From assembly GCA_023488455.1 (NCBI GenBank), contig JAMDDV010000045.1, positions 52,705 to 116,704 of the forward strand: DNA of 64,000 nucleotides, read 5' to 3'. The notes beneath the pieces are model-generated. The model saw only the letters and a program-made list of their open reading frames with translations, had not been told where the DNA came from and made no database searches. The DNA comes from Actinomycetota bacterium (GTDB lineage Bacteria > Actinomycetota > Humimicrobiia > Hakubellales > JAMDDV01). Both the position numbers and the translations under genes were made by a program. Each line of letters opens with the position of its first letter. Positions within the stretch are counted from its first letter, which is position 1. Positions 50,976 to 59,253 of the stretch are shown here, piece after piece.

Positions 50976-53558
50976 ATGGATGTAAAGTATTTAAGTTTGA
51001 TTCCAGCTTCTAAGGAATTAAAAGTAATCTCGAATACTCTATGGACTGAGGATGAGATATCGGGCTTACCGACGTTAACAAAGCAATATCTGTGGGTTAA
51101 ATTAAACAATAAGATTACCATTAAAAAAATTTTACTAAAGCTAACCCAAGGATCTCATATCAATACTGAGTACACGCCTGATAATGTGACTAATGAGCCT
51201 GGGTTAGTAGTTCTAGAAACAAGTCTTGATGGTGGTGATACCTTTAAAAAGATTTGGGAGAAGAATATTAGCACTGATGAGTTTGGGGCTGATGAGTTTG
51301 AGTTCGTTCTACTAGAGATAGAAGTTGATAATTTGAGATTGGTTATACCAAATCCCAAGCGAAAACTTTTCCCTTATTATACTAATTTTGAAAGATTTCA
51401 GATAGGTTATTTTGGTAATCTGGAAGGTAGTGCAATAAATCTGATTCCTAAAATTTTGGATAATATAAATATTTCAGATAGTATTGGGATTGCTGGCCCA
51501 GATAGTTTGCAGCCAGGTAAGGAAAGATATTTTTGCCATCAGCCTCCTATAACCGACAGGGTTAAAATTGATTACCAGAATGATGAGGTTATTTTCTCCA
51601 CACCAAATCTTAATCTGGCTTTTTCAACCAAATTTGCAAATGTATTGAGTTTTGGTTGGGATATTTTTGGGCATGAGTTTCAAAATGAGAGCCTGCTATG
51701 CGAAACTGGCGCAATTGGGGTGTTCCCTTTAATAAGTGATTTTAAAAGTAGAATTTCAAGCGAATATGCTGGCGGCTCAATGGAAGTTTTCCCACAAAAT
51801 AGAGTCATTAAATATAAGGATATCAATTTAGGTGGTTTTATAAATTTGAATTTAGAATTTCGTGTTCAGGAAAAAAGTTTGTCACTAATAATAGATTGGG
51901 ATATTCCGAGCGATTATGACACAAATGAGTTTGCAGCTTTACGTTTTCCATTTGATCTTTACAAAACAATTACTTCAGTCTTTGCTTATCCAAACACTAC
52001 AGGGATGGCAGGTCTTGTAAACCTACCTGTGCTCATAAATGCACCAAACCATGGCGCGCTAAAGGTATTTGTTAGCAAAAATACCTCTAAGCAGGATGTA
52101 CTTGGAAGAGTTGCCAGCTTTAGGACCAGTGGAGAAATTTGGTTTGATTTATTAATTGGAACCATACCAAAGAGCAATGGGCTTCTTCATCTATGCCCCG
52201 GACGAGGTTCAGTCCAGATAGAACTAGAACTTGTAACTGTTTACCCTTTTTGTAATAGCTCAGATATAAATTGGAGATTTGAGGCAAAACCTTTTTATAC
52301 TTTTTTAACTGAAAAACCAGTAATTGGTGCTATAGCTACTGGCTGGTTGAATGGGATGGCATTTCGCCCTGAAATAGGTTTATTTGCAAATAATTCTGTC
52401 AGCGATCAAGCATTGTTATGCCATTTCTTTTATGCTGATATTGCATCCTACACACCAAAGATAAAAAGCGGTCCTGATTTTCAACAAATTCTGCGCTTTA
52501 GTTTGGATCAATACTTGGATGGTGCACCGAGCTTCGGCATAGATTTTCATCCAAATCCAACAATATCTTTATTAAATTCTGTTTGGGATTATTTGGCAGG
52601 TACTGGAGACTGGGATTGGGCATATGCCCGTGTTGATAAAATAGAAAAACATGTAGACGAACTTATAGCTAGCGAGTATAAAGAAACTGGCTTATTTGCG
52701 ACTGCCCGCTCCGGAGTCTCCTTTAAGTGGGATGGTTCTTCGTCATGGTGGGATAGTTTTACTAGTGGTCCTTTTGAATCATATTTTAACGCATTGGGTT
52801 ATATTGCCTGTAATCGAATGGCTGATCTAATGAGAAGGTTGGATAGAAAAAAGAAGTCAAATGTTTTAACTGATCTTGCTAAAAGAATAAGAGAAAATTA
52901 CTTCAAATTCTTTTATAACCCAGCTACAAAATGCATTGCTCAATGGGTTGATAAAGAAGGGAAAATGCATGATTACATTTGTCATGCACCGCTGGGTGCT
53001 GCTATATATGCTGGACTTGTAAATACAGAAGATTCTATTGCTATGTTGCGATCGTATCTTCACCGACTTGAAACTAGTGGTTTTTCACATTTTGAATATG
53101 GCTTACCCCTTGTATTAGAACCTGTTCCAATGCAGGATCATATGCCATGGATAGGACAGTCAATTGATCCTGACGGTATGGATAATTTCCAGATTTATCA
53201 AAATGGGGGAGTAACTCTTGCACATACATATTGGATAATAATGGCCCTTTATAAAACTAACATGCGGAGTGAAGCAACAGCATTACTCAAGAAACTTTCA
53301 ATGAATATATTAGATTGTAGGGCCTCTGGTTCTTTAAACTCAGGAGTTGACTGGCGTTCATGGGATGGGAAAGTAGTGGGCTATGAAGGACTTCTGGCGG
53401 AGCAATTCCATATTTTGTTATCTACCATTAATGGTTACCTGGGTGTATCTAACAGTCTAGATGGTCTTAAGATATCTAGAAATATACCAGGTTTGATTAG
53501 CAATGATCCTAAAAGTCAAATTTTCCCAGATTTTGGTTTTGTAAATGATACAGTATAG
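50976..53558 (+). CDS. Large uncharacterised protein, glycosidase-like with helical (alpha/alpha) C-terminal half, 860 aa
   Basis: No signal peptide is visible. Residues 1-150 are beta-rich (carbohydrate-module-like), 150-480 form a further beta-rich region, and from about 515 helical repeats typical of (alpha/alpha)6 glycosidases appear: SVWDYLAGTGDWDWAYARVD, GSSSWWDSFTSGPFESYFNA, then PMQDHMPWIGQSIDPDGMD and YEGLLAEQFHILLSTINGYL. Aromatic and acidic residues cluster as in sugar-binding sites. I recognise no family. It follows the GH-like gene after 76 bases, with AGGAGA before the start. Confidence 0.5.
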   Translation: MDVKYLSLIPASKELKVISNTLWTEDEISGLPTLTKQYLWVKLNNKITIKKILLKLTQGSHINTEYTPDNVTNEPGLVVLETSLDGGDTFKKIWEKNISTDEFGADEFEFVLLEIEVDNLRLVIPNPKRKLFPYYTNFERFQIGYFGNLEGSAINLIPKILDNINISDSIGIAGPDSLQPGKERYFCHQPPITDRVKIDYQNDEVIFSTPNLNLAFSTKFANVLSFGWDIFGHEFQNESLLCETGAIGVFPLISDFKSRISSEYAGGSMEVFPQNRVIKYKDINLGGFINLNLEFRVQEKSLSLIIDWDIPSDYDTNEFAALRFPFDLYKTITSVFAYPNTTGMAGLVNLPVLINAPNHGALKVFVSKNTSKQDVLGRVASFRTSGEIWFDLLIGTIPKSNGLLHLCPGRGSVQIELELVTVYPFCNSSDINWRFEAKPFYTFLTEKPVIGAIATGWLNGMAFRPEIGLFANNSVSDQALLCHFFYADIASYTPKIKSGPDFQQILRFSLDQYLDGAPSFGIDFHPNPTISLLNSVWDYLAGTGDWDWAYARVDKIEKHVDELIASEYKETGLFATARSGVSFKWDGSSSWWDSFTSGPFESYFNALGYIACNRMADLMRRLDRKKKSNVLTDLAKRIRENYFKFFYNPATKCIAQWVDKEGKMHDYICHAPLGAAIYAGLVNTEDSIAMLRSYLHRLETSGFSHFEYGLPLVLEPVPMQDHMPWIGQSIDPDGMDNFQIYQNGGVTLAHTYWIIMALYKTNMRSEATALLKKLSMNILDCRASGSLNSGVDWRSWDGKVVGYEGLLAEQFHILLSTINGYLGVSNSLDGLKISRNIPGLISNDPKSQIFPDFGFVNDTV

Positions 53559-53583
53559 GTTAACTTGAGTAAGTGGAGGGAAA

Positions 53584-54264
53584 ATGTCAGTTATATTTCC
53601 ATTTCTAAAGTCTCACCAATATAAAATAATAGATCTATCATTAGACATTTATGATCGTGCCCCAACAATGCCACTTGATCCTAAGTGTGCTTTGATAGTT
53701 CATCACACTATTGAGACCATGGGATATAACATAACTCAGATGATAATTAGTACTCATGGAACCACGCATATCGATGCACCGTTTCATTTTTTTAATGATG
53801 GTTTAACAGTAGATGAGATTAATCTTAGTAAATGTATTGGAGAGGCACTTTTGATTGATTTAAGTAATAAACGGGAAAAAGAGGAAGTTTTAGTAAAAGA
53901 TTTAAAAAAATTTGATGCATTTATTTTTAAAGAGTCAAGGATTATCATCAGGACAGATTGGGATAAAAACTTTCCAGATGAAAAATATTTCCACGATTAC
54001 CCGTTCCTGACTACCGAGGCAGTTGAGTATCTAATAGGGAAAGAAGTCTCTTTATTGGGAATTGATACTCCAGGGCTTAACCCTAAAGATTACGCACAGG
54101 TTCATAAGAAACTTCTTGGCAATAATATTGTGATAGTTGAAGCTCTTGCAAATTTAGATCAGATAATGTCTGAGAAATTTTTTTTCATTGGTCTTCCGCT
54201 AAGAATTAAGGGAAGAGATGGTTCACCTATAAGAGCAATTGGATGTGTAAGTGAAGAAACTTGA
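53584..54264 (+). CDS. Cyclase-family (kynurenine-formamidase-like) metal hydrolase
   Basis: 226-residue protein of the cyclase family. The metal motif HGTTHIDAPFHFFNDG near residue 59 matches HxGTHxDxPxH, with two His and an Asp for a divalent metal. Family members hydrolyse formamides, esters, lactones or cyclic substrates. In this locus a sugar-lactone or ester role is possible, but there is no direct evidence. GTGGAGGG precedes ATG 53584. Its neighbour 16 bases downstream is an SDR. Confidence 0.8.
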   Translation: MSVIFPFLKSHQYKIIDLSLDIYDRAPTMPLDPKCALIVHHTIETMGYNITQMIISTHGTTHIDAPFHFFNDGLTVDEINLSKCIGEALLIDLSNKREKEEVLVKDLKKFDAFIFKESRIIIRTDWDKNFPDEKYFHDYPFLTTEAVEYLIGKEVSLLGIDTPGLNPKDYAQVHKKLLGNNIVIVEALANLDQIMSEKFFFIGLPLRIKGRDGSPIRAIGCVSEET

Positions 54265-54280
54265 AGTTTGGAGGTAAATC

Positions 54281-55030
54281 ATGAGACTTGAGAATAAAAT
54301 ATCTATTGTAACTGGATCTGCTAAAGGGATCGGAAGGGCTATTGCAATTGGATTTGCTAGAGAGGGAGCTAAAGCATGTATAGCAGATATAGATGAGAGC
54401 AACGGTCTTAGTGCATTATCAGAGGTACAGTTGTATTCACCTGGATCATTCTTTATCAGAACTGATATCTCTGATTTGAATCAAATTGCTTCCTGTGTCA
54501 AAGAAACAATGAATAGATTTGGAAGGATTGATATATTGGTTAATAATGCGGGCATTGGCAAATTCGTACCTTTCCTAGAAGTAACCCCAGAGTTAGTAGA
54601 CAAGATTTGGTCAGTAAATCTACGAGGTACCTTTTTTATGATGCAAGCTGTTGCGAAGTTCATGGTTCAGCAAAAATACGGTAAGATCATTAATATGTCA
54701 TCTCTCTCAGAAGAGGTCGGAACACCTTTATTGTCCCACTATTCAACCACCAAGGGCGGTATAAAGATAATGACGAAATGCGTGGCTTTAGAGCTTGCAT
54801 CATATAACATAAATGTTAATACCATTGGTCCTGGGATTATAGATACAGATATAAGTAAGGACTTTTTTTCAATACCAGAGAATAGAGCTGATGCTCTTAG
54901 GAAAATCCCATTGGGAAGAATGGGTAACCCCGAGGATATTGTTGGTGCAGCAATATTTCTGGCGTCCGATGAATCGCAATATGTTACGGGAACAACCATC
55001 TTTGTGGATGGTGGATTGACAGCCTGGTAG
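54281..55030 (+). CDS. Short-chain dehydrogenase/reductase
   Basis: 249-residue classical SDR. NAD(P) motif VTGSAKGIGRAIAIGFAREG, NNAGIGKF near residue 88, catalytic serine in INMSSLSEEVG near 139, and YSTTKGG (YxxxK) near 155. IDTDISKDF and VTGTTIFVDGGL are family C-terminal motifs. D37 in IADIDES suggests NAD rather than NADP preference. In this locus it could oxidise a sugar (for example a 6-deoxyhexose) or a ketose, as in non-phosphorylating deoxysugar pathways. Confidence 0.9.
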   Translation: MRLENKISIVTGSAKGIGRAIAIGFAREGAKACIADIDESNGLSALSEVQLYSPGSFFIRTDISDLNQIASCVKETMNRFGRIDILVNNAGIGKFVPFLEVTPELVDKIWSVNLRGTFFMMQAVAKFMVQQKYGKIINMSSLSEEVGTPLLSHYSTTKGGIKIMTKCVALELASYNINVNTIGPGIIDTDISKDFFSIPENRADALRKIPLGRMGNPEDIVGAAIFLASDESQYVTGTTIFVDGGLTAW

Positions 55031-55042
55031 TTAGGATTTTAG

Positions 55043-56098
55043 TTGATAAATGTGAATAGATTAAAAATTGTATTTACTGATTATGACTACCCTGACATAG
55101 ATATAGAAAAGGATATCCTTGAGGAGCTTGATTGCGAGATAGTAGTTTTGCAAACAAAAGATGAACAAAAGATCATTTCTGAGTGCAGTGACGCAGATGC
55201 CTTAATTGTACAGTATGCTCCTATAACAAAGAATGTCATTGATAACCTTCAAAAATGCAAAGTTATTTCGAGGTATGGCATAGGGATAGACATGGTAGAC
55301 CTCAATGCAGCAACTCAAAGAGGAATATCTGTGTGTAATGTCCTGGAATACTGCTTAGATGAGGTTGCTGACCATACTCTAGCTCTCATCCTAGCACTGG
55401 GAAGAAAGATAATAAACCTTAACGATTCTGTAAAAAAAGGAACCTGGGATGCACTACGAATTGCTAAACCGGTATATAGTTTTGAAGAATCAATTCTTGG
55501 ACTAGTGGGTTTCGGGAAAATACCGCAAAATCTATTCCCAAAAGTCTTACCCGTATTTAAGGAAATAGTCATATATGACCCATATATAAGCAGGGAACTA
55601 ATTGATAAATTTAATCTAAAAATGATAAGTTTTTATCAAATGTTACATCAATCCGATTATATTTCTATACATTGTCCACTGACAAAAGAGACTCACCATT
55701 TATTTTCTCAGGTAGAATTCATGATGATGAAACCTACTTCTTTTATCATAAATACCTCACGTGGCCCAATGATTGATAGCGCTGATTTATATTTTGCACT
55801 GAAGTCTGGCCAAATTGCAGGTGCAGGACTTGATGTTTTAGAGGAAGAACCGCCTGGTATCGATAATGAACTAATAAAACTAGATAATGTTATAGTAACC
55901 CCACATGCTGCTTTTTATTCAGAAACTTCTATTGTAGAGTTAAAGAAACAGACAGCACTGAATGTTTTAACGATATTTAAGGGAGATATTCCCAGAAATG
56001 TTGTGAACAAAGAGGTGCTTGAGAAAAGAAATAAGATTTTCAGTGATACTAATAAAGATTTAAAGTCCATTAATCTGGTTATAAGAAAGGAAGGTTAG
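55043..56098 (+). CDS. D-isomer-specific 2-hydroxyacid dehydrogenase (CtBP-like)
   Basis: 351-residue dehydrogenase. The catalytic set is intact: Arg in IINTSRGPMID near residue 236, Glu in AGLDVLEEEPPG near 269, and His in VIVTPHAAFYSE near 289. The dinucleotide loop reads GLVGFGKIPQNLFPK, where the third glycine of G-x-G-x-x-G is not present. It probably reduces or oxidises a 2-keto or 2-hydroxy acid from the sugar pathway. TTG 55043 and GTG 55052 are both possible starts; no strong ribosome-binding site. Confidence 0.85.
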   Translation: MINVNRLKIVFTDYDYPDIDIEKDILEELDCEIVVLQTKDEQKIISECSDADALIVQYAPITKNVIDNLQKCKVISRYGIGIDMVDLNAATQRGISVCNVLEYCLDEVADHTLALILALGRKIINLNDSVKKGTWDALRIAKPVYSFEESILGLVGFGKIPQNLFPKVLPVFKEIVIYDPYISRELIDKFNLKMISFYQMLHQSDYISIHCPLTKETHHLFSQVEFMMMKPTSFIINTSRGPMIDSADLYFALKSGQIAGAGLDVLEEEPPGIDNELIKLDNVIVTPHAAFYSETSIVELKKQTALNVLTIFKGDIPRNVVNKEVLEKRNKIFSDTNKDLKSINLVIRKEG

Positions 56099-56103
56099 GC
56101 TAG

Positions 56104-57285
56104 ATGTTGGTACCAGAAGGAGTAATAGTAGCAATGCTGACTCCGTTTGATGAAAGCGGCCGAATAGATGAAGCTGAGGTAAGAAGAATTGTAAATTTTT
56201 TAATAGAAGAAAGGGTAAATGGTATATTCCCTGTAGCCTCTGTCGGTGAATTTGTACATATGGATCTAGGTGAGAGGAAATATTTAATAGATATAGTAGT
56301 TGATGAGGCAAACGGTAGGGTTGATGTAATACCTGGTACTGGAGCAACATGTCATGCGAAATCAATTGAATTAGCGCTTTATGCAAAAGAAAAAAAATGT
56401 TCTGCTATAGTACTATCTGGTCCGTATTTTTTCAAAAATAGTGAAGAAGCAGTTGAAGGTCACCTAAAAAAGGTAGCTGAATCAGTTGATATACCAATAT
56501 TCTTGTATAATATACCGTTTTTTGCAAATGAAGTTACTCCACAAATAGCACAAAAACTTGCATCAATACCAAACGTAATTGGGATAAAAGACTCATCTGG
56601 GTCCATGGTAAATCTAATGAACCTACTTGACATGACACATAAGGTAAATCCTAACTTCAAGGTACTCGTTGGAGCGGAGGAAATGTTTTACCCAGCGCTA
56701 CTTATGGGTGCAGAGGGATGTATGACTGCGATGTCAGGCATAATGCCTGAGTTCATGGTTGGAATATATAAAGCATTTAAAGATGGAAACTACCAGCTTG
56801 CTCACAATCTACAGTTTGCCATTCTACATATAATAAGGGAAATGAAGTCTGTAAACTTCCCTCAGGGCTTTAAGGAAGCCATGTCTGTACGAGGTTTTAA
56901 GATGGGTGCACCAAGAATGAGTTACCCTCCTCAGACCCTTGCAAAGTTTAAAAGCTTAAGGGATGACCTTGGGGCATCAATGGGCAATTTGCTCTCAAAA
57001 TACTTTCCAGGTGCTCCTCTGAGATATGAAAAAGAAGTATCATTTATGCAAAAGTTCAGTTATCCGCAGAGACAAATTCAGGTAGCAGAGTCAGGATTAA
57101 AAAAACATGATAGCTGCACTGTGTGTGGGATGTGCGAGGGCAATACTTATAGAAATGCAATAAATAAACCTATTTCTGAGTTGGCAAAACAGACTTCTGT
57201 GGATAACGGCGTTCAAACCATATTGGATGAGAATCTTAGAGAAATTATCGCAAGTGTGACGAAAAGAATATTGGGTGAAAAGTAA
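56104..57285 (+). CDS. DapA/NAL-family aldolase with unusual C-terminal extension, 393 aa
   Basis: Class I aldolase of the dihydrodipicolinate synthase superfamily. Tyr in IPIFLYNIPFFANE near residue 136 and the Schiff-base lysine in NVIGIKDSSGSM near 162 are intact. The first 300 residues form the usual barrel, but the family average is about 300, and about 90 residues follow. They include CTVCGMCEGN (about residue 340), a cysteine-rich stretch. Members split 2-keto-3-deoxy sugar acids; with the SDR and hydroxyacid dehydrogenase upstream that fits. Last gene of the locus. Confidence 0.85.
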   Translation: MLVPEGVIVAMLTPFDESGRIDEAEVRRIVNFLIEERVNGIFPVASVGEFVHMDLGERKYLIDIVVDEANGRVDVIPGTGATCHAKSIELALYAKEKKCSAIVLSGPYFFKNSEEAVEGHLKKVAESVDIPIFLYNIPFFANEVTPQIAQKLASIPNVIGIKDSSGSMVNLMNLLDMTHKVNPNFKVLVGAEEMFYPALLMGAEGCMTAMSGIMPEFMVGIYKAFKDGNYQLAHNLQFAILHIIREMKSVNFPQGFKEAMSVRGFKMGAPRMSYPPQTLAKFKSLRDDLGASMGNLLSKYFPGAPLRYEKEVSFMQKFSYPQRQIQVAESGLKKHDSCTVCGMCEGNTYRNAINKPISELAKQTSVDNGVQTILDENLREIIASVTKRILGEK

Positions 57286-57621
57286 GATTAAATAGGTCTA
57301 TTTAGATTAATCGTTAAAAGATTAACAGTTTAATGATCAATTTGGGATAGTGAATGATATATAACAGTACTGTTAGATAGAGGAATGGATATTAGTGACG
57401 TGACATTTAGGAGAGCTTCACTTGTTTGAAAAAGTAGGGGGCTACTTTTAAAATTTCTAAACCAAAAATTCCTTTTCAACATTTTTCATGAATTCTTCAG
57501 GACAAATTATTTTGCTCATCCACAACACTTAACTTGACATATTTAAAATACAATATATATTAATGGATATAAAATAATATATATAATTAAATCAAAATAT
57601 AAAAATAGTAAGGAAAGTGCA
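57286..57621. other. Intergenic gap between the sugar locus and the toxin-antitoxin island
   Basis: 336 bases with no convincing gene. AAATAGGTCTATTT (57290-57303) is a small palindrome after the DapA stop. A minus-strand 20-codon frame (57457-57519) reads ICPEEFMKNVEKEF, similar to PIN-protein C-termini, possibly a remnant. The right end carries the promoter listed next. Confidence 0.5.
57534..57561 (+). promoter_or_regulatory. Promoter of the toxin-antitoxin island
   Basis: TTGACA (57534-57539), 16-base spacer, TATATT (57556-57561). It lies 60 bases upstream of the RHH gene, in AT-rich DNA. Confidence 0.55.
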
Positions 57622-57915
57622 ATGGCTAAAATATTATTATCCATCCCTGATGAATTTCTAAAAAAAATTGATAAACATAGAGAAAATAAAAAAATAAACA
57701 GGTCTCAATTTCTAATAAATGCCATTAATTATTATTTTAAGATATTGGGTGAAGAAGAATACTTTGAAAGAAAAAAGAAAGCATTTGATAGAATCAAACA
57801 GACAAGCGATGAAATAATGAGCCTGGGCATAAAAGATTGGGACCCCGTAGCAGAAATTAGAAATTTTCGAGACTCAAGGGCTGAGGAACTATTAAAGAGA
57901 TGGGAAGAAAAATAG
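57622..57915 (+). CDS. Ribbon-helix-helix antitoxin, 97 aa
   Basis: HicB/CopG-like RHH domain: KILLSIPDEFLKKIDKHREN, then NRSQFLINAINYYFKI (residues 3-44), followed by a charged tail ending in EELLKRWEE. AAGGAAAG precedes the ATG. It lies one base upstream of a PIN-domain gene, so it is the antitoxin and probable autorepressor of that module. Confidence 0.82.
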   Translation: MAKILLSIPDEFLKKIDKHRENKKINRSQFLINAINYYFKILGEEEYFERKKKAFDRIKQTSDEIMSLGIKDWDPVAEIRNFRDSRAEELLKRWEEK

Positions 57916-57916
57916 C

Positions 57917-58423
57917 ATGGGGGAAATCGATTATTTTAATGAAGAACAAACTGATTATTCTGAATATTTGATAAAAGAATCGTTAAAGAAAAGGTATATT
58001 CTGGATGCATCAGTTATATCAAAATGGTACTATAAAAAAGATGAGGAAGATTTACATAACGCTTCCCTTATTTATGATAAGCTCAAATCAGAAAAATATA
58101 TTTTATTTGCTCCAGATCTGTTGGTTTATGAATTATTGAATATATTTAGAACCAAATCAGAAATTAGCGACGAGAAAATATCTGAAATCCTGACAGAACT
58201 ATATAATTCACTAGTAATTCTAGGAATAAATAAAAACTTGCTAACGAAATCCTTTTTGACTTCAAGGAGATTAGATATTACTGTATATGACAGTATTTAT
58301 TTAACATTGTCAGAAGATTTAGCTGCATCTTTGATTACTGCTGATAAAAAGCTTTACCATGCTGCTAAAAATTCAAATTACAACTCAGTCTTACTTTCAG
58401 ATTTCGTTCGAGAATATTATTGA
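57917..58423 (+). CDS. PIN-domain toxin-like protein, 168 aa
   Basis: PIN ribonuclease domain preceded by about 25 extra residues. The first acid is in YILDASVISKWYYKKDEED near residue 30, then LVYELLNIF with a Glu near 69. The late acids are in DITVYDSIYLTLSED near 120 and LITADKKLYHAA near 140. The core is of the archaeal-type VapC class. It forms a module with the RHH gene before it. Target RNA unknown. Confidence 0.85.
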   Translation: MGEIDYFNEEQTDYSEYLIKESLKKRYILDASVISKWYYKKDEEDLHNASLIYDKLKSEKYILFAPDLLVYELLNIFRTKSEISDEKISEILTELYNSLVILGINKNLLTKSFLTSRRLDITVYDSIYLTLSEDLAASLITADKKLYHAAKNSNYNSVLLSDFVREYY

Positions 58424-58472
58424 TTCTTAAAAGGTCTTGACTTATAAGATAGTTAATCGTATATTTCATCGT

Positions 58473-58688
58473 ATGAAAATAACCGCAATAATTGCTGATG
58501 AGATAATTTCAGAAGTTAAAAAGCATACAAAAGGCAAAAATATTACAGAGTCTCTGGCGATAGCTTTAAAAGAATGGATTTCCTTAAAACATATCTTGGA
58601 GTTAAACAAAACTATTGAGGACAAGCCTTTAGAATTTAAGAAGGATTTTACAGCATCAAAGATTCGCGAAATAAACAGGAAGATATGA
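58473..58688 (+). CDS. VapB-type antitoxin, 71 aa
   Basis: Short antitoxin with an RHH-like start MKITAIIADEIISEVKKHTK and the helix NITESLAIALKEWISLK; the tail KPLEFKKDFTASKIREINR would bind the toxin. I take ATG 58473; a TTG at 58437 would add 12 residues. The stop overlaps the start of the next toxin gene (ATGA), typical of vapBC. Confidence 0.8.
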   Translation: MKITAIIADEIISEVKKHTKGKNITESLAIALKEWISLKHILELNKTIEDKPLEFKKDFTASKIREINRKI

Positions 58689-59062
58689 TCATAATAGATA
58701 CCTCTGTGTGGATAGAATTTCTTAAGAGAAATGAAAATGTATTTTCCATTATGAGAGAAAAAGTTGAAAAACAGCAAGTACTTGCAGTTGAATGTGTATT
58801 TGGAGAATTATTACAGGGAGCAAAAGATATCAAGGAACGAAAGATAATAGTTGATTATTGGAAAAATTTACCTAAGATTGAAGAATCTGGAATCTGGATT
58901 GAAGCTGGTTTTTATTCAGGAGAAAATGGTTTATATTCTAAAGGTGTCGGGTTAATAGATAGTGTGTTGATTGTTTTAGCAAGAAGGACGAATTCAGATG
59001 TGTGGACTTTCGATAAAAAATTGTTAAATGTGTTGGAAGATTCTCTAACATTTTCGATGTAG
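58685..59062 (+). CDS. vapC: VapC-like PIN-domain toxin, 125 aa
   Basis: PIN ribonuclease. D5 in MIIIDTSVWIEFLKRNENV, the Glu in CVFGELLQGA near residue 41, and the late pair in VGLIDSVLIVLARR near 92 and VWTFDKKLLNVL near 109 give the four acids. It overlaps the antitoxin by four bases. It is the second PIN toxin in a row, with no sequence continuity to the first. Confidence 0.88.
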   Translation: MIIIDTSVWIEFLKRNENVFSIMREKVEKQQVLAVECVFGELLQGAKDIKERKIIVDYWKNLPKIEESGIWIEAGFYSGENGLYSKGVGLIDSVLIVLARRTNSDVWTFDKKLLNVLEDSLTFSM

Positions 59063-59204
59063 TATATATCTTTAAAATTTGTTCTCAAGTAGCCATTTAT
59101 AAACTGGCAAAATTCTTATCTCTTTGTTTTCGAAATTGAGCGTGCTTCCCTAGTAGAATATGGCAGTGTTATCTGATTTGCTGAATTATATATCATGATT
59201 TATC

Positions 59205-59247
59205 CGATAATTTTGTAACTTGACTTATTAAATTATCGTATTAAAAT
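59205..59247 (+). promoter_or_regulatory. Promoter of the AAA-ATPase gene with overlapping inverted repeat
   Basis: TTGACT (59220-59225), 16-base spacer, TAAAAT (59242-59247). Inverted repeat CGATAATTT (59205-59213) / AAATTATCG (59230-59238) straddles the -35. The -10 ends six bases before ATG 59254, and no Shine-Dalgarno is visible, so the transcript may be leaderless. The 190-base gap before it (59063-59253) holds nothing else I can identify. Confidence 0.55.
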
Positions 59248-59253
59248 AAAATA

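Noticed and set aside
57457..57519. 20-codon minus-strand frame resembling a PIN C-terminus
   Set aside because: Too short for confident homology; kept only as a note in the intergenic description.
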